Assembly (NCBI GenBank): GCA_024349245.1
Contig: JALDNG010000022.1
Location: forward strand, 5,542,001-5,606,000
Direction of reading: 5' to 3'
DNA from: Neodontobutis hainanensis
Taxonomy: Eukaryota; Chordata; Actinopteri; Gobiiformes; Odontobutidae
DNA: 64,000 nt
Shown here: positions 1-12,720 of the stretch, piece after piece
Numbering within the stretch: position 1 is the first letter of the stretch
How the letters are laid out: every line of letters starts with the position of its first letter
Position numbers and translations under genes: made by a program
Notes under the pieces: model-generated
Database searches by the model: none
What the model was told of the DNA's origin: nothing
Seen by the model: the letters and a program-made list of their open reading frames with translations, nothing else

Positions 1-3000
1 GTGGCGGTGTATGTTAACATAAATTAAAGGCTTTTCTGCGCGGAAAGAAAGACTGAAGGGAATATAAGAGTAAGGCAATAATAGAAAATGTATGAAAAGA
101 AGAATAAAGGGAATAGGAAAAAATCTAAATAGTAAATAGTGTTTGTGATTGTTTTTCATTGGCGTTCATGTTGTTATGCATAAATCGGTGCCCCATATTC
201 TTTACCTGGGTTTGCAGAGGCCTCTGGTGCGCCCTGTCTGAATGGTGAGGTGGCTACATTAAAAGTTGGTGGCTGGTGGGGTGCAGCAGGAGGGAGGTAC
301 TGGGGTCCACTGAAAGGCAGCAGGCTGCACAGTGAATGGGAAAGTAGTGGGAGAGGAAGGGGGGCGGTGTTGTAGGTGGGGGCCTCCATTGGTTCAATGC
401 AACGGCCAGAGCAGCTGTGAAAAGAGGTCTCCCCTTTTTCCCACGCCCAGCGCCACGCAGAAACCCTGCTTCAGCCTGCCAGGGTCAAGTCAAAATTCTA
501 ATATATACACTGGGCCTGTGGACTCGCACAATGCGTACACACAACTCATTTATTTTATGTATGCACACAGACAGACACACACTTGTGCAGACAGCCTCTC
601 AGACAGCAGTGGGGGCCACCACAGGGAGACAGCAGAGGATAATGACTCTGATTTCTACCCCGTTGACACCATTGTTTTATATTAGACATGCCAAATTAAC
701 AAAGTGACAGCACACTTCTGCATCTGCTTCGTGCACTTCACTTTTGTACACAACAAATACTTTTTTGCCAGTTCAACAAAGTTGTTAGGCATTTGTTTTA
801 CTGAGCTTCAAACTCACAAAAACATTTAGCCCAATTAAAGTCAGTTATCATTTTATAATTTTTGGAAGTTAGTTATTAGTTACCATAAATATTTTTGAGG
901 GTTTTGGGTCACTCATTTCAGTGGCCAAAAATCATTAAAAATCAACATTCCTGGACTTCTTCAGAAATCTGTACAACTGGCAAAACCAATAACAGATTTA
1001 AGGCAAGTTTTGCAAATGTATTTGATTGTTGTAGTTAAAATAAAGTGAATTGTTATCCTTTTTTTTATCTCAACCTGTTGCAGTAGTATATTCTGATATT
1101 TTAATCTATTGGCTTTTTTAGAGTGAAATAACTCGTCCAAGTCCTCTAGTCTGCTGTGTGTCCCTCAAAATCTTTCTCTGTAAACGCCATCAACTGTCTC
1201 CTTCGCCCACACTGTGACCACTCTCACTCTGCCCGGGTTGTCTGTCTGTGTGCATACCATTTACAAACTATAATCATATTCCTGCGAGGTGGACGTAAAG
1301 TCTTTGTCCTGACAGCCCCCCTAGCAGCACCCCAGTGCCAGATGCCCTGCTGCATTGTGTGGGCGCTGAGGGCAGACAGGCAGCCCCCCACCCCCCATCT
1401 AAAACGCACCATGATGTCACCCTACTCGTCTATCTGTCTGTCAAGGTCCTGACGAGAACTTGAGTGTGGGAAGGGGAAGTGTTGAGAATGGGGCGGGAGC
1501 TGGGGTTGAAGGGGGGAGTTAGATTTAGGTTCAAGGAGGAGTTTAGGAGTTTTCTTTGGTGGCTTGTGTGATAGGAAAACAGTGGAGAATGTGTCTGGTT
1601 TGAGAGGTCAGCGAGTGGACTTGAGCACGGAGATGTCTATGTCTGTGTGTTTGGTGAGAGGGGCTGCTGAGGGTAGGCGGTGGATTTAGATGAGTCTGTA
1701 GATCTGTGTCCTCCAGCAATTCAGATCAGGGCTTGTTCAAACTTCTCAGTTAGTCTTACAAAAGCCCTGAGCACTGAGGAGCTCAAGAACACAAGAAAAA
1801 CAAAAAGCACTAGTTTCCTCAAAGGCACCTGTTTTTAGTTTTATTTACTTGATTGCTGCTAGATTTAGTTAAAGTCAACAGTTTGACAAGAGCATGATGC
1901 ATGATACCAGGGTGTTTACTAGACATTATGTATGGTGAAGTTAAGGCCCTCGGGTTTATTTATAAAGAAAACTACTCCTGAAATCTACTACCAAAATGCA
2001 GAGAAAGGAAATAATATTTAATAATAAATTTCCATTAGTCTGTTCTGTGTGCAATGCATTACAGTACTGTGACACACCTGTGTTAGCAATTCTCCAAAGT
2101 AGTGTAATTAAAAATTCCTTGCAATCCAATTTTTTTTCTTTCAACCATAATGTCAAACATCTTTACTTAAAAAAAAACAGTGACTGTTTGTGATTCGGTG
2201 TGCTTGGTCTCTATCAGCACATTTTTTCAAGTTATAACAATTTGTTTTCCAAAGACATTTTGCCACATTACATGGTGGATTCACTCTAGCAGGTGAGCAC
2301 CCCCCTCAATTTTCATCTTTCCTTGTAGTGTATATCATTTGTCACCTATTCTGGCCCTGTCATATCTGGAGCCATTGTCTGGAGAACACATAACTGTCAG
2401 TCTTAAAGATGATGCTGTCTAGTGACAGCGGTAATGTTCCATTTACAGCTCAGCCTCAAACACAGACACGGGCATCTTTTTTAAATGGTAAACATTTACA
2501 GGACACAGACACATGCCTTTGTCACTCATCCTATGCATTTGGAGTCCTGCCTTGACTATGTCCTCTGTGTCTTTCTCTCCTCTTTCCGGCTGCGTGGAGA
2601 GGTGATAGCACCAGGAGACAATAGGAAAGACTCACTTAATTAGCTGGACGAGAAGATGCATTGAGGCAATTACAGAGCACAAAGGGAGGGGAAGGTATGG
2701 CTCTGTAGTGTGCTGCTGTGTGTATTTGCCTAGCTGTTGTAGCCTGGAGTGCAGGCAGGCCTTTATAGGGAAGAGTGAAAGCAGCAACAATGGAAGACAG
2801 GATGTACTCCACGTGTAGAGCCATTTGCAACCCTTTAACAAAGGGCCACAATAGCAGCTACAGTCTCTTACAGGCTCCAAAAGCAGTCTGTATTCATTTT
2901 ACAGGGTGTTGTGGACTTTAAAATGCACACATCTATGTGCAAAGTGGTCTCTACATGCATTAGTCATAGTGATGGGATCCAGTAATAGTTCAGGAAACTC

Positions 3001-4900
3001 TTTGAGGATTGTGAGTTTTAAAGTTGATTGTAATTGTTGTAAATCTTTTAATTTCTATAATCTATACTACCATTCATCAATGCCACATGCTAAACCAGCT
3101 AGTTGCAGAAGACAGCTCACACTTCAAGAGCTTCATGTACTGTACAGTTGAATGTATTTTAAACACTTCAATTATCACAATATTCAACATCGTTATTGCA
3201 TGTTGCATATTTTCCTGACACAGCCCAGTTGAGCAATACTACAGCTGTTATATTGTTTGTTATACTATTATTTCACACATATTCTTACATGAGCATCATT
3301 ACCGCTTTGCAGTGCATCAAGTCGTCCACGCTACGTTTCTATTTGTGAGCGTCTGTGAGTAGGCCGCCGCTAGGGTGCCACTGCGTGTGTGCACTTGTGT
3401 GTGCAGGAGAGTTGGGTCTGGAAAAGAGCATCCTTCTCTAGTGGAGTGGCCTGAGGGTATTTCTTTCATGAAGTCAGATAACATCCAAGCGACCCCCTCT
3501 TCCCTTTTTTATAAGAGTTCTTTAACCTTGATAAATGAAGTAGAGGCGGGAAGGGAGCGAGGGAAGGAAGGAGGGAAAAGTTGCGGGCGGCAGGGGGGCG
3601 AGGGTGCGATGATGGAGGGAAGGCAGATAGAGAGAGAAGTAGAAGGAGAGACACTAACTCCCCGGCCAGCTCGCACTCAGGATCAATAACGTTCGGAGAG
3701 CTGCTGAGCACTCCTGTCTGGCAGCTCTACCATAGGGGATGGAAGGAACGGATGAAGGGGAGGGGGCAAAGCAAGAAAAGATATGTTGAGAAAGCTGCTC
3801 TATCTCTTCTTGTCACCCTTTTTTTGCAAACAGAGGGAATTGAAGCAGACAGCGGTGTAGACGTAACGACAAAAGATGAAGGGTGGAGCGGAGTTTCAGC
3901 AACTATCCCGCTGAACCTGGTCTTCTTTGCCACCCACCTGCCTTCCCGCCCGCTGGGAAAGCACTTGCACACATACACATAGACGGATGTCTCCCTTTTA
4001 CAGAGCCACAAGGTTACAGTGTGTCGATACAAACGCACAGCACCCTCCGACAAATGGGATTTGGCATGTTCAATCAACACTGCTGCCAAATCCCAGTTAA
4101 GTGTTGCAGAGCCATATCTGTCTGCCGTGGGCCTGAGTTATATTACCTGGGTCCGCTAACTGTCTGCTATATCATATATTAGAGCAACACTATGTACGCT
4201 TTTACTCAAAATAGAATTACAATATTTAGTCCTAAAATAATATTACTGGTGCCCCAACATAAGATTTAAGACTAGCTCCGCACATGCAACCAGCTACAAC
4301 TGTTCTACTATGTCATTCTGAGAGCCTCCGTTGTTATTGGATTTAAATAGAAAGTGTGTGCTGTAGCATTCGGACCAAACAAAAGGCACTGTTCACAAGA
4401 AAGGCCTTGAGTGATTCCTCCACCAGTGGCTGCAGGTTAGCACACCTGAGCTTTCTTCCACTCATCTTTCTTCCCCCTTCTACTCAATTTTCTTGCTTGG
4501 AGTTTAAGTCGCCGTTCTCCCTCTTCTGGACATCACTTCTGGCCTTTTTCCTGTCTTCTGTTAGGCCTGATCCTTTCATCTTCTCTCCCCTAATCCCGTG
4601 CTGGAGAAGCCCTCTCTTCACCCCTCCGCTGCTGCCCATTGCTTTCTTTTTTAACTCCATGCCTCTTCTCATTTTAGCGTGTCCCTCTGCTCCTCTCTCC
4701 GCTTTCTTCTCATCTCATCTAATCTTTTATCGCCCAGTGTTTACGTCTGTGTCGTCGACATCACCTTTTCTTCATCCACAACTCTTGGACTCCTGTGTTC
4801 TTAATTAAGTTAGATCTGTTGACTGCCCCGGGAGAGCAGGTTGTTCCTCCCATCCCAGGAGGGGGCTACATTGTGTGTGCTGGTTGACCGGTGTAATCCC
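1..4900. other. Left intergenic desert, first part; no gene seen
   Basis: No open frame here shows a recognisable domain or a believable exon chain. The longer frames (for example plus-strand 4356-4808) are serine-, leucine- and phenylalanine-rich translations of CT-rich DNA. One G-rich stretch at 1490-1516 can form a quadruplex. Segments near 2370-2480 and 2625-2700 have balanced composition and could be conserved non-coding sequence, but that cannot be judged from one genome. Confidence 0.6.
1490..1516 (+). other. G-quadruplex-capable run
   Basis: Four G-runs of at least three (1490-1493, 1495-1497, 1502-1505, 1511-1516) are separated by loops of 1 to 5 bases, which satisfies the usual G3+N1-7 rule. 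No gene is nearby, so a function cannot be assigned. Confidence 0.5.
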
Positions 4901-4904
4901 CCTA

Positions 4905-5075
4905 CCAGAGAAAATGTGCAGTACCTAACTACCTTAGCCACCACTGACGGGCATTAGCCCCCTGATGAGAGCGGTGCCCCTGCTGCCGGCCTGCTGCCAA
5001 CATGGCTGACTTTTGACTTTTCTGATTGAGCAATTGTGAGAAACTTTGCAGATGCATATTTGCGTCAGTATTAGA
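4905..5075. promoter_or_regulatory. Conserved-element-like block
   Basis: This stretch has mixed, non-repetitive composition unlike its simple-sequence neighbours, with runs of potential binding sites and no open frame across it. Calling it a conserved non-coding element is an inference from texture only. Confidence 0.25.
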
Positions 5076-6179
5076 ACTGAAAGCCTTAAGGGGAATTGTT
5101 TTTGTTTTCAGTGTCTTTGATTGACATTTGGTGAATATGCTTGAAATAAAAAAAAAAAACACTGTGTGTTCTGGCCTTCTATGTGCCGCTGTAGGTATCT
5201 TTATGTCAGAGCTCGTATATCACATTTTATCAGGTCTTTTCTTTATAAAATATGACAAGAATTATTATCCCTACAAAAACATTTGATCATCTGTACATTG
5301 GTCTGAGCCTGTTCCTTTAGTGGGACTCTCATTCGTTCATTTCCATGACAAAACCCTCTTCACATATCTCTTCTCTCCCTGCTATATTTTACACACACAT
5401 TCACACAGGAAACAAGTAGGTAAGGTTGCCATGGGAACAGTTGGTCAGAGTTTACCAGAGGGGAAACAAACAAAGTAGTGTTCATGAAAGCAGGTTGTTC
5501 GGCGCTGTAAGAGCACTGATACCCTGCGTGAGTTTGCAAATGGGGGTGGTGTGTCATGTCTGGTCATTACACTGTGTGTGTCTGTGTGTGGCTAAGGTCT
5601 TATATACCTTCCATGCCTGAAATGTTTTTATAAAACGATTCACACTCAGTGATGGCAGCAAAGGAATGTGTTGTGAAGTCCTTTTTCTTTTTTCACTGGA
5701 AATATAGGTTAGGTTTCACCTCATACCATTCTCAAAGGGACATTTCCTTCCATTACATGCTTTTTACTCTCTGCCTGCTTCCTCCCTCTCAAGGCATACA
5801 AACAAAATGCATCGAACCTCCCATAAAAAGTCATAAAAATGCCACCATGCCATCTATGCTTCATTTATGCCCCCAGCCTTTTAATGCCTCCTTAGCTCTG
5901 CACTTGGCTGCTTGAGTAATATTTATTGCATGGTCTTTTTTAATCTGTATAATGCTGCGCCAACCCCCCCCCCCTTCTTCATCAACCAAACAAGTCCAAT
6001 GCCACAGGGCAACACACCCTTAGTGCCATTACCACCATCAGCACCTCTGCCGTGCAACAACCAACCCGCCTACCTGCCCCCTGTTCCCTCTGCCTGCTCT
6101 CCTTCAGCGCTGACAGATAGACAAACGTACTGTTCTCTCTTTCTTTGCCTTTCACCTTTCAAACCTCCCTCCATCCATC

Positions 6180-6330
6180 CTGCCGGACGGCCACAATGCA
6201 GGCGCTCTATCCTGCGGCACGGAGAATGCAGCCCTGAACTAACAATATCACCAAGGCTGCCTGAATGCCGCCGAGTCCCATTGTGCTCTGTCAGAGGGGA
6301 GTTAACACCCATGTCTGAGCCCAATGAATA
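6180..6330. promoter_or_regulatory. Conserved-element-like block with SOX-type core
   Basis: A dense non-repetitive block containing a CCCATTGTG core that resembles SOX binding sites. It carries no supported coding exon. Its regulatory nature is inferred, not shown. Confidence 0.25.
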
Positions 6331-6929
6331 GTATTATTGTGTCTGAGACATGCACCGCACCCCCAATCCCCCATCCTTGTCCCCCTAACTCAACTTACCC
6401 CCCTCCCAAACTTGAGTCTCTTGTCCCAACAGTGTACCCCCCTGCACCATTCTTGCATGCTCTCTTCTTAACAGACAGCCCTTGCTTCCAAAGCCTTGCC
6501 GGCCCACCGACTCTAAACCTCGCCACTTTACTTCTCTATTCTGTTGGCAGTTGGCCCGTGGGTTTTAGTCTCTTTCTTAGGCCTGCGGAGGGTGGAGAGA
6601 GTTGGAATGAAGGGCTGTCAGAGCTCTGCGGTCACTGAGGATATTTTCGGGGAATCGTGTGGCTGGAGCAGCGCAGTGCAGTGGGGGTTGAATTTGGCCA
6701 TGGCTCTCTCTCTGTTCATGAACACAATGGCACCATGAATCCTCAAAGAAGTGTCCCTCCAACTGCTATTATCATAAGAAGAGGACTGCTGAACCTATTT
6801 GAATAATTCTACATGATACAAAAGCTGAGATGTTTTCTTTGACAAAGTTTCTATAGAGCACTACTGGTCTGGCCAAAACATTTCCATTCCTTCACACACA
6901 CTGTGGTTCAAACAGCCAGCCAAGGGGGG

Positions 6930-7190
6930 AGTCTCAAATATCCCGCCAGCTCTAAATGTACATTGTGTTATTACCATCAAATGTAACAACATTGGCTCCC
7001 TGCTGCTAATGCAGAGCCAAAAGCATAATAAAAGTTTTCTTGTAAATATTCGTTATGTATTCCATTGATGCAATGGTGATTTTTGTAATGGGCGCCACTA
7101 TTGCTATATTTTGTTATCTGCAGCACATCAGACTCTAATAGCTGAGAGTAGCTTTGGCAGCCAGTATCTCTTTTCCTGACACGCTTAACT
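6930..7190. promoter_or_regulatory. Conserved-element-like block
   Basis: About 260 bp of balanced, non-repetitive sequence with AT-rich cores set among GC-containing motifs and stops in all frames. This texture is typical of vertebrate developmental enhancers. It is one of the stronger candidates in the left desert, by inference only. Confidence 0.35.
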
Positions 7191-7541
7191 CTCAGGCCTC
7201 CAATCCCTGCAGTTTGTGCTCTCTAAGGTTAGCAGGTTCACATACCCTACTGAGAGACGATGCCAAAACGCTCACCCCTGACTTCTTACTGATCAAAGAC
7301 CGAGATTGACATTCAGAATGGATAGAATTCTAAAAGTTAAGATTAACTTGTTTTTTCCTGCATCTCTGTCTCTGGTTGTTATGTACTACAGGGAGAAGAA
7401 GAAGAAGAGGAGGAGGCAGTGGAGGAGGGAAGCTTGAAGCATAGTGGGTGGAAGGATGGAAGGAGAGAAGGATACAAGCAGTTCGAGGAGGTGGTGCAAA
7501 GCGAGTGAACCCGGAGCAGGTGAACACAGCTGCGGATCGCC

Positions 7542-7670
7542 ATGGGCTCTCTGGCTGCCTTCCTCCTGTGGCCCCGGCGCTGCATTCACTGGTCCCAGGG
7601 AGCCAGTAGGGGCCAACCAAAGCTGCAGCAGAGTGGGCAGGCTAGGCCAACCAAGCCAGGAGAGAGGCAG
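7542..7670 (+). CDS. Possible first coding exon of an unrecognised gene
   Basis: I do not recognise this. An ATG in good context (GATCGCCATGGGC) at 7542 opens 43 codons that run exactly to a strong donor, GGCAG|GTGAGG, after 7670. The start reads MGSLAAFLLWPRRC, hydrophobic and vaguely signal-like, followed by a Gln/Arg/Pro-rich tail. The region is GC-rich and purine-biased on the plus strand, which makes chance open frames likely, and I found no later exon to join. A 217-codon minus-strand frame covers the same DNA and looks equally spurious. It may be a 5' UTR exon of a non-coding RNA or nothing. Confidence 0.15.
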
Positions 7671-8779
7671 GTGAGGCGGGTGAGCAGAGCTCTCATTCCC
7701 GCCGGCTAGGAGCCTCCGCGGCAGAGCGGAGCAGCACGGAGCAGCAGAAATCGATACAGAGGAGAGAGGCGAGCAGAGGTTGCCCAGCACCGCCTGCAGG
7801 CCTCGGAGCCCAGGGACCAACCACCACCAATGCTCCCAGCTCCTCTCTGCATCTCTCTTTCTATCTTCCTCCAACAGTCCCAGCACCAGCCAGGGCCAGG
7901 GCCCTAACCCTGCAGCCGCCCCACACGCTGTGTGTGTCAGCAGGCGCACATGTGTGTGTGCAAAGACAGCCAAAGAAAGACAGAGAGGAAGTCTTTGTGT
8001 GTGGTTCGCCGGAGGGGTTTTTACTGCGTCCAACACCACTTGATAAAACTTTGTCAGAGAGACATAGAGGGTGCACAGAGTGAGAGAAGCAGAAGAAGAA
8101 GAATACAGGACGTCAAAGCACCCTCCCTCTTATTACTCATTCCACCTTTTCTGTTTGATTCATCAGAGGCACTACACTTTCTGTTCAGTCCCACATCCAA
8201 GCACGTAGCGCACAATATTCCACTAGATCTCACAAGCCAGGATGAAGGGACAATTTGAACTTTTTCTCTCATCCACCATATCAGACACAGCCTGTCTTTT
8301 CACCTTAGATTTTCTTAGCCTTACTACAGCAGCTCCCATCAGAGGATATGGCAGTGCAGTATTGATCTATAAGGTGGAGGAGAGGAAGGAGGGCCTGGGC
8401 TCTCATAGCTCTCTCATTGTGTGTGTGTGGAAAAAGCACCCGAAGTCCACTTACAGCTGCAGCAGGAATCCCATGGCAGCACAAGTGAATAGCTGCTAAT
8501 TGAATGAGAGATGAAAAGGACAGTAGTTCTACCTGTTCACTGCCCCCCTTCCATTCATGTCTAATACTACGTTCTTCATTCAACTTTTTTCTCCTTTGCA
8601 TTTACTAAAGTCCTTCTGCACACAAAGCGACTCACTCTTGAGATGTTTTAACAAAATTGCTGGTGACTCAAGAAAATTGTGAACCCTTTGGAATGAAAGT
8701 CCCTGGCTTAACACCAGTGCAGAGGTGAAAGCCTCTAGCAGCAAGTTTTTTCCACGTGTGATAAAAACATCCTGTTCAG

Positions 8780-8882
8780 AGCTTTAAGAGGTCATACAGT
8801 ACAGTGTGTGCACTTGGAAGGGCATTAAAGGACAGATGGACCATTAAACCTGCAGAGGCTACACCAAAGTTCATACCTTCAG
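8780..8882 (+). other. Exon-like segment bounded by splice consensus
   Basis: An acceptor-like CCTGTTCAG precedes this segment, and a consensus donor CAG|GTGAGT follows it at 8882/8883. It contains stops and would be a non-coding exon. Together with the donor after 7670 it could mark a plus-strand lncRNA, but nothing else supports transcription. Confidence 0.15.
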
Positions 8883-9239
8883 GTGAGTACAGTATTTTGC
8901 TTGTTCTTTTTGAAAAATAAATCTAATAATTAAAGTCATATTGAAGAATAGTAAGAACAATATGTTCTCTGTTTTGATAAAGTCATGTGATAAGATATCA
9001 TCTCTGTTCAGACCTGCATTTGCCTCTAAAGTGAGCGAAGACGTGTTGTGTTGCTGTTGATCTCCACAGTCGGCTCACAACAGGAGCTTTGGGCTGTGAT
9101 CATCCTGTCACCGACTGTTGGTGGAGTTAGCTCTTGTTGTCTGTATCGGGGAGCACATTAAAGTGTGGTTCGCCCTTGCCTGCCAATCTCCTGGCACACA
9201 GAGAGAGACTGGCGCCGCTCTACGCCTTAGCCTGGCAGC

Positions 9240-9400
9240 GACCCATGCTTACAAAATGGCCGATTCCTGTCTGCCAGCTGTCTCCCTCAGCCAAGATGGC
9301 GCTTGGTCGCTTTTTAATGCCCGCTGTTTGCCATCTGCCCTTTAATTGTTAACGGCTATGCAAATATGTTGTAATTGCATTTGCATGTCCTTGATTCTTA
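9240..9400. promoter_or_regulatory. POU-octamer block A
   Basis: Two octamers lie 21 bp apart in opposite orientation: ATGCAAAT at 9358-9365 and ATTTGCAT at 9379-9386. The octamer is the established POU (OCT) factor site. The surrounding sequence is non-repetitive and element-like, so an enhancer is a reasonable inference. Confidence 0.45.
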
Positions 9401-9479
9401 ACCCCTCCTCTTTGGTTGTAAATAATAGCACCAACGTTAAAAAAAGAAAAAGGAAACACAGCGCTGAGCGGCTACTGAT

Positions 9480-9790
9480 TGAATACACAGCAGGAACAAT
9501 TAGCAAATGAATGTTGCCCGTTGTTGCCCTGCGCTTTACTTCTCTTTAAGCCCATCTTATTCCGTATGCAAATCGCCAGATTTTTCTTGCTTTTGATGCC
9601 AGCTGAAAAATGGAGCGCTCCCTGTCTTTCTCTGAGCTTCTCATTTAGGAGACGCTCGTGTGTCTTCTCATTGTGCCATATGTGACATCTGTGATTGGCT
9701 GCGTTACCGGGGGTACCCTGCCTTCTGTGACAGCCAAAGCCCACACTGTAAAGCAGGGCAGGAGCGAGGGACAGGCATAACATAATGACC
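9480..9790. promoter_or_regulatory. POU-octamer block B
   Basis: A third octamer, ATGCAAAT at 9566-9573, lies in a further 300 bp of element-like sequence, 180 bp downstream of block A. Overlapping open frames on both strands have no domain content. Confidence 0.4.
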
Positions 9791-10559
9791 TCATTAGCAT
9801 GCTCAGCACTCCCTGCTATAGGCCCTGGTGTGCTGCTGCGCCGTGGGACCCACCGGAGTACGCCCTTCTCACAGCACTCAGCATGCAACATTGTGTTTTC
9901 CCCACACAATGCGGCGCTTCATACAGGCTTTATTACGCCTTGTCAAAGCGCAGGGGGATCAGGGGTATCAGTGGCCCTGCAGCGGGGTACGTCCAGTGTA
10001 CGTGTAGCGGGAGATGTATCGGTGCTTTATAGTCCTAATGTGGTGTTAGCTGTTGACGGATCTTCTGTGGTGTGTTTATGAATCTCTGAGTGTGTGTCAT
10101 TGGTCTGTATCTGTGTGTCTGTGCAATTGTCCGTTTCATTGTGAACTCCAGTGGAGTTTGTGGACATTTTCACCTGTCAGTGCTAATTATTAGAGAAAGT
10201 GCAAATTGTTTGTGTCCTGGAAAGAGGCTATCATTCTCTCTGAAGAACAGCAGTATGGTTTCTGTTGTTGTCCCGGAGTGTAATGCTTTTAACTTTAATG
10301 TCAGGACACGCCAAAACACACACACATTTGTTTCTTAAAAGACAAAGCACCTTTTTAGTTTCATTCATTTTATTTAAAATACCATTTTATGTCCAGGGGA
10401 GGAAAAGATGTATTTCATCTTTTCATATTTTTATTAGATTGGTTGAGTTAGCTTGTGTATTCTGGGAAAGAGGACTCCTAATATCAATATCAATATAAAT
10501 CCTCATAAAACCATGCCATGCAAACATTACCTGATTTCTTACGGGACACCAAATTACAC

Positions 10560-10770
10560 AGTGTTCTCCTTTTGAATTCTGCATAGCAACGGCGATAAAT
10601 GACCTTATAAATCATTTTAACCAGCGAAGAAAAGAGACAATCTGTGCTTTGCCTAAACAGAGCAGCTCACTCCTGTTATTGTGCTCTTTTATCAGACCGG
10701 GGCAGCTTTAATCAAGCCTTTCTGTCTAATCAGCCCGCATAGTGACATTGATTGGGCTGAGGTGGAGCTG
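10560..10770. promoter_or_regulatory. Conserved-element-like block
   Basis: About 200 bp of non-repetitive sequence with ATAAA- and TAATC-type homeodomain or HOX-like cores and a CTTTAATCAAG stretch. No coding support. Regulatory role inferred from texture. Confidence 0.3.
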
Positions 10771-11239
10771 AGCAGGTTAGTGTAAAAGCCCACGGTAGCT
10801 GCAGTTAGCCTGGAGGGGGCTATAGCCTACTGTAAGCTTATGTGAGGAGAAATGGCTGTCAAGAAGACAGACAGACAACTTCTTATTGTGTCAGGCTAGC
10901 CAGAATAAATTATTTTAATTTGTCTGATTGTGGGTGTTTAATGTAACCGGTTCCCTTATAGAATTAGTGTTTACCCTTTAACGTATAGAGTATAGAGTAA
11001 CGTATAGAGGCTTTTTTCAGAATAGGGCAATAACCGCCATCTATCTCCATATTTAAAACCAGTGAGGACTATATGTTTCACAACGTTCCGAGTGAACACA
11101 GCACATATGCTAGGAATCCGTCGTAATTGTTTTGTATATCTCCCCTCGAACCCCTGTGCTAATCCATATTATGCGGGTTTGAAAGTGTTCATTCACACTT
11201 CAGTCAGAGGGAAAAAAGGACACGCTCCCCAACATCATC

Positions 11240-11345
11240 TACTGCAGAAAGCTTTTATGCTAATGGTGGCCGGAGCCATGTGTGTAACGACACTGCTGCA
11301 ATTATGCATAATTCAACACAAAGAAAACGGCCGAGATGGTACAGT
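11240..11345. promoter_or_regulatory. Element-like block with palindromic AT core
   Basis: Contains the perfect 14-bp palindrome AATTATGCATAATT at 11300-11313, which resembles back-to-back POU/homeodomain half-sites, within mixed sequence. An inferred element. Confidence 0.35.
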
Positions 11346-12539
11346 ATAGCACACTTCAGGTGGACGTGGTGCATATGTATGAATATAGGCTGTGCAAATG
11401 GAAGGAGCCAATCACGCTGACAGGATCCACTCTCAGGCCATAGTTCTGCGCACACTCCACACTTTTTAAATTTAATCTAAACATTTTCTACTATTTTACT
11501 TATTTACATCAACATGCCCTTTTAAAATAAAGGCACAACTCTCTTTGCATCTGCATAATAACTACATCTGTAAATGCATTTTATAGGAAAGACACAATTA
11601 CGTAGGTAAATACAAATTGACTTTGAGGTAGCTTTATTAAACTATCCAACTGGTGATTTGGAGGTATTTGGTCCTATAGCCGGTTGTATGTAGACGATTC
11701 ATTTTGTGAGTGGGATTGTGGTCCACTGCAGCTTTTCTCATTCAGATTGCCCACTGCTTTTGATTTGCTTAGCTATTGATTGAACGTATTCCATCCACTG
11801 AAGTAATAGTTGCTGAAAGCATTTATGGCCATCGCTCAATTCACCCCAGCCCATTCCGCTTTTTTTCTTTAATGTGACCAAACAAATCTTGTGATATTTT
11901 TTTTTCCACCCTCTGAACACTTTCCAAACATTCCAAATGAAAATGGCATTTTAATTATTTATCTTTTAAATACACCACAAAAGGTAAATTGTTTGTTTTT
12001 GAGTTAGCATTTCCAGGTATTTCCCTCACATGTAGGTGCTTGCAAATTGCAGCATTTCTGTGGCTATTTGTCATGCAAAGAAAAATGTTTTATTTTCAGA
12101 AGACAGCATGACTCAAAAAAGAGGAGAGGCAATTGTTGAAATTTAAAAGTGTATTAGGATTTGTGCACGTTTATGAAATTTTGAAAAAAAAAAAAAAGAA
12201 AAACTAAAAGAAAAACCTTTCTATTTCATACAGCTTATAAAAAAGGTAATAAAATTGAAGGGCGAAACAAACATAATAATAGTGTCACAGTTGTCTGCCA
12301 AAATAAAAACTCATTTTGGAATCTGTTAGAATACATTTTATTTGTCAAAGTGCACTTGGCAGACCAGACTAAATTCATTTCATTGATACTCAAGCAAATT
12401 CCTTATGTGAAACTAGCCTCCTTAAGAAGTAATTCCTGAGTCAAGTGTTCCCTCCGAGCTGCAACACTGAGCCCCAAGTCTGATTATAGACTCAGGGAAA
12501 AACAGTCAGGCATTTATCCAAGTCACTGATTATGTCATT

Positions 12540-12720
12540 TCAACAGGCTGCAAACACTCCGACGGGCCAGACAGCTCTGAGGGGAGAATTATGAAGCTGG
12601 AGTGGAATGGAGGCTGTATGAAAAGGAAATGAAAATGGAGTAGTGCTGTATGTGTGATTAAACTGCCTGCTTGCCAGCAAAAGGCCACGTTGCTGTAGCA
12701 CAGGCCTGAGATTTGGCCAT
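12540..12720. promoter_or_regulatory. Conserved-element-like block
   Basis: Non-repetitive mixed-composition sequence between AT-rich flanks. Minus-strand frames cross it but encode no recognisable domain. Weak inference only. Confidence 0.2.

Noticed and set aside
4356..4808. A 150-codon plus-strand frame
   Set aside because: Its Ser/Phe/Leu/Pro-rich product comes from CT-rich sequence and has no recognisable motif.
7386..8039. A 217-codon minus-strand open frame, the longest in the window
   Set aside because: It lies over GC-rich DNA with a CT-rich coding strand. The translation is Leu/Pro/Ser-rich, low in complexity, ends in a run of Leu and Phe from an AAG repeat, and shows no domain or splice structure.
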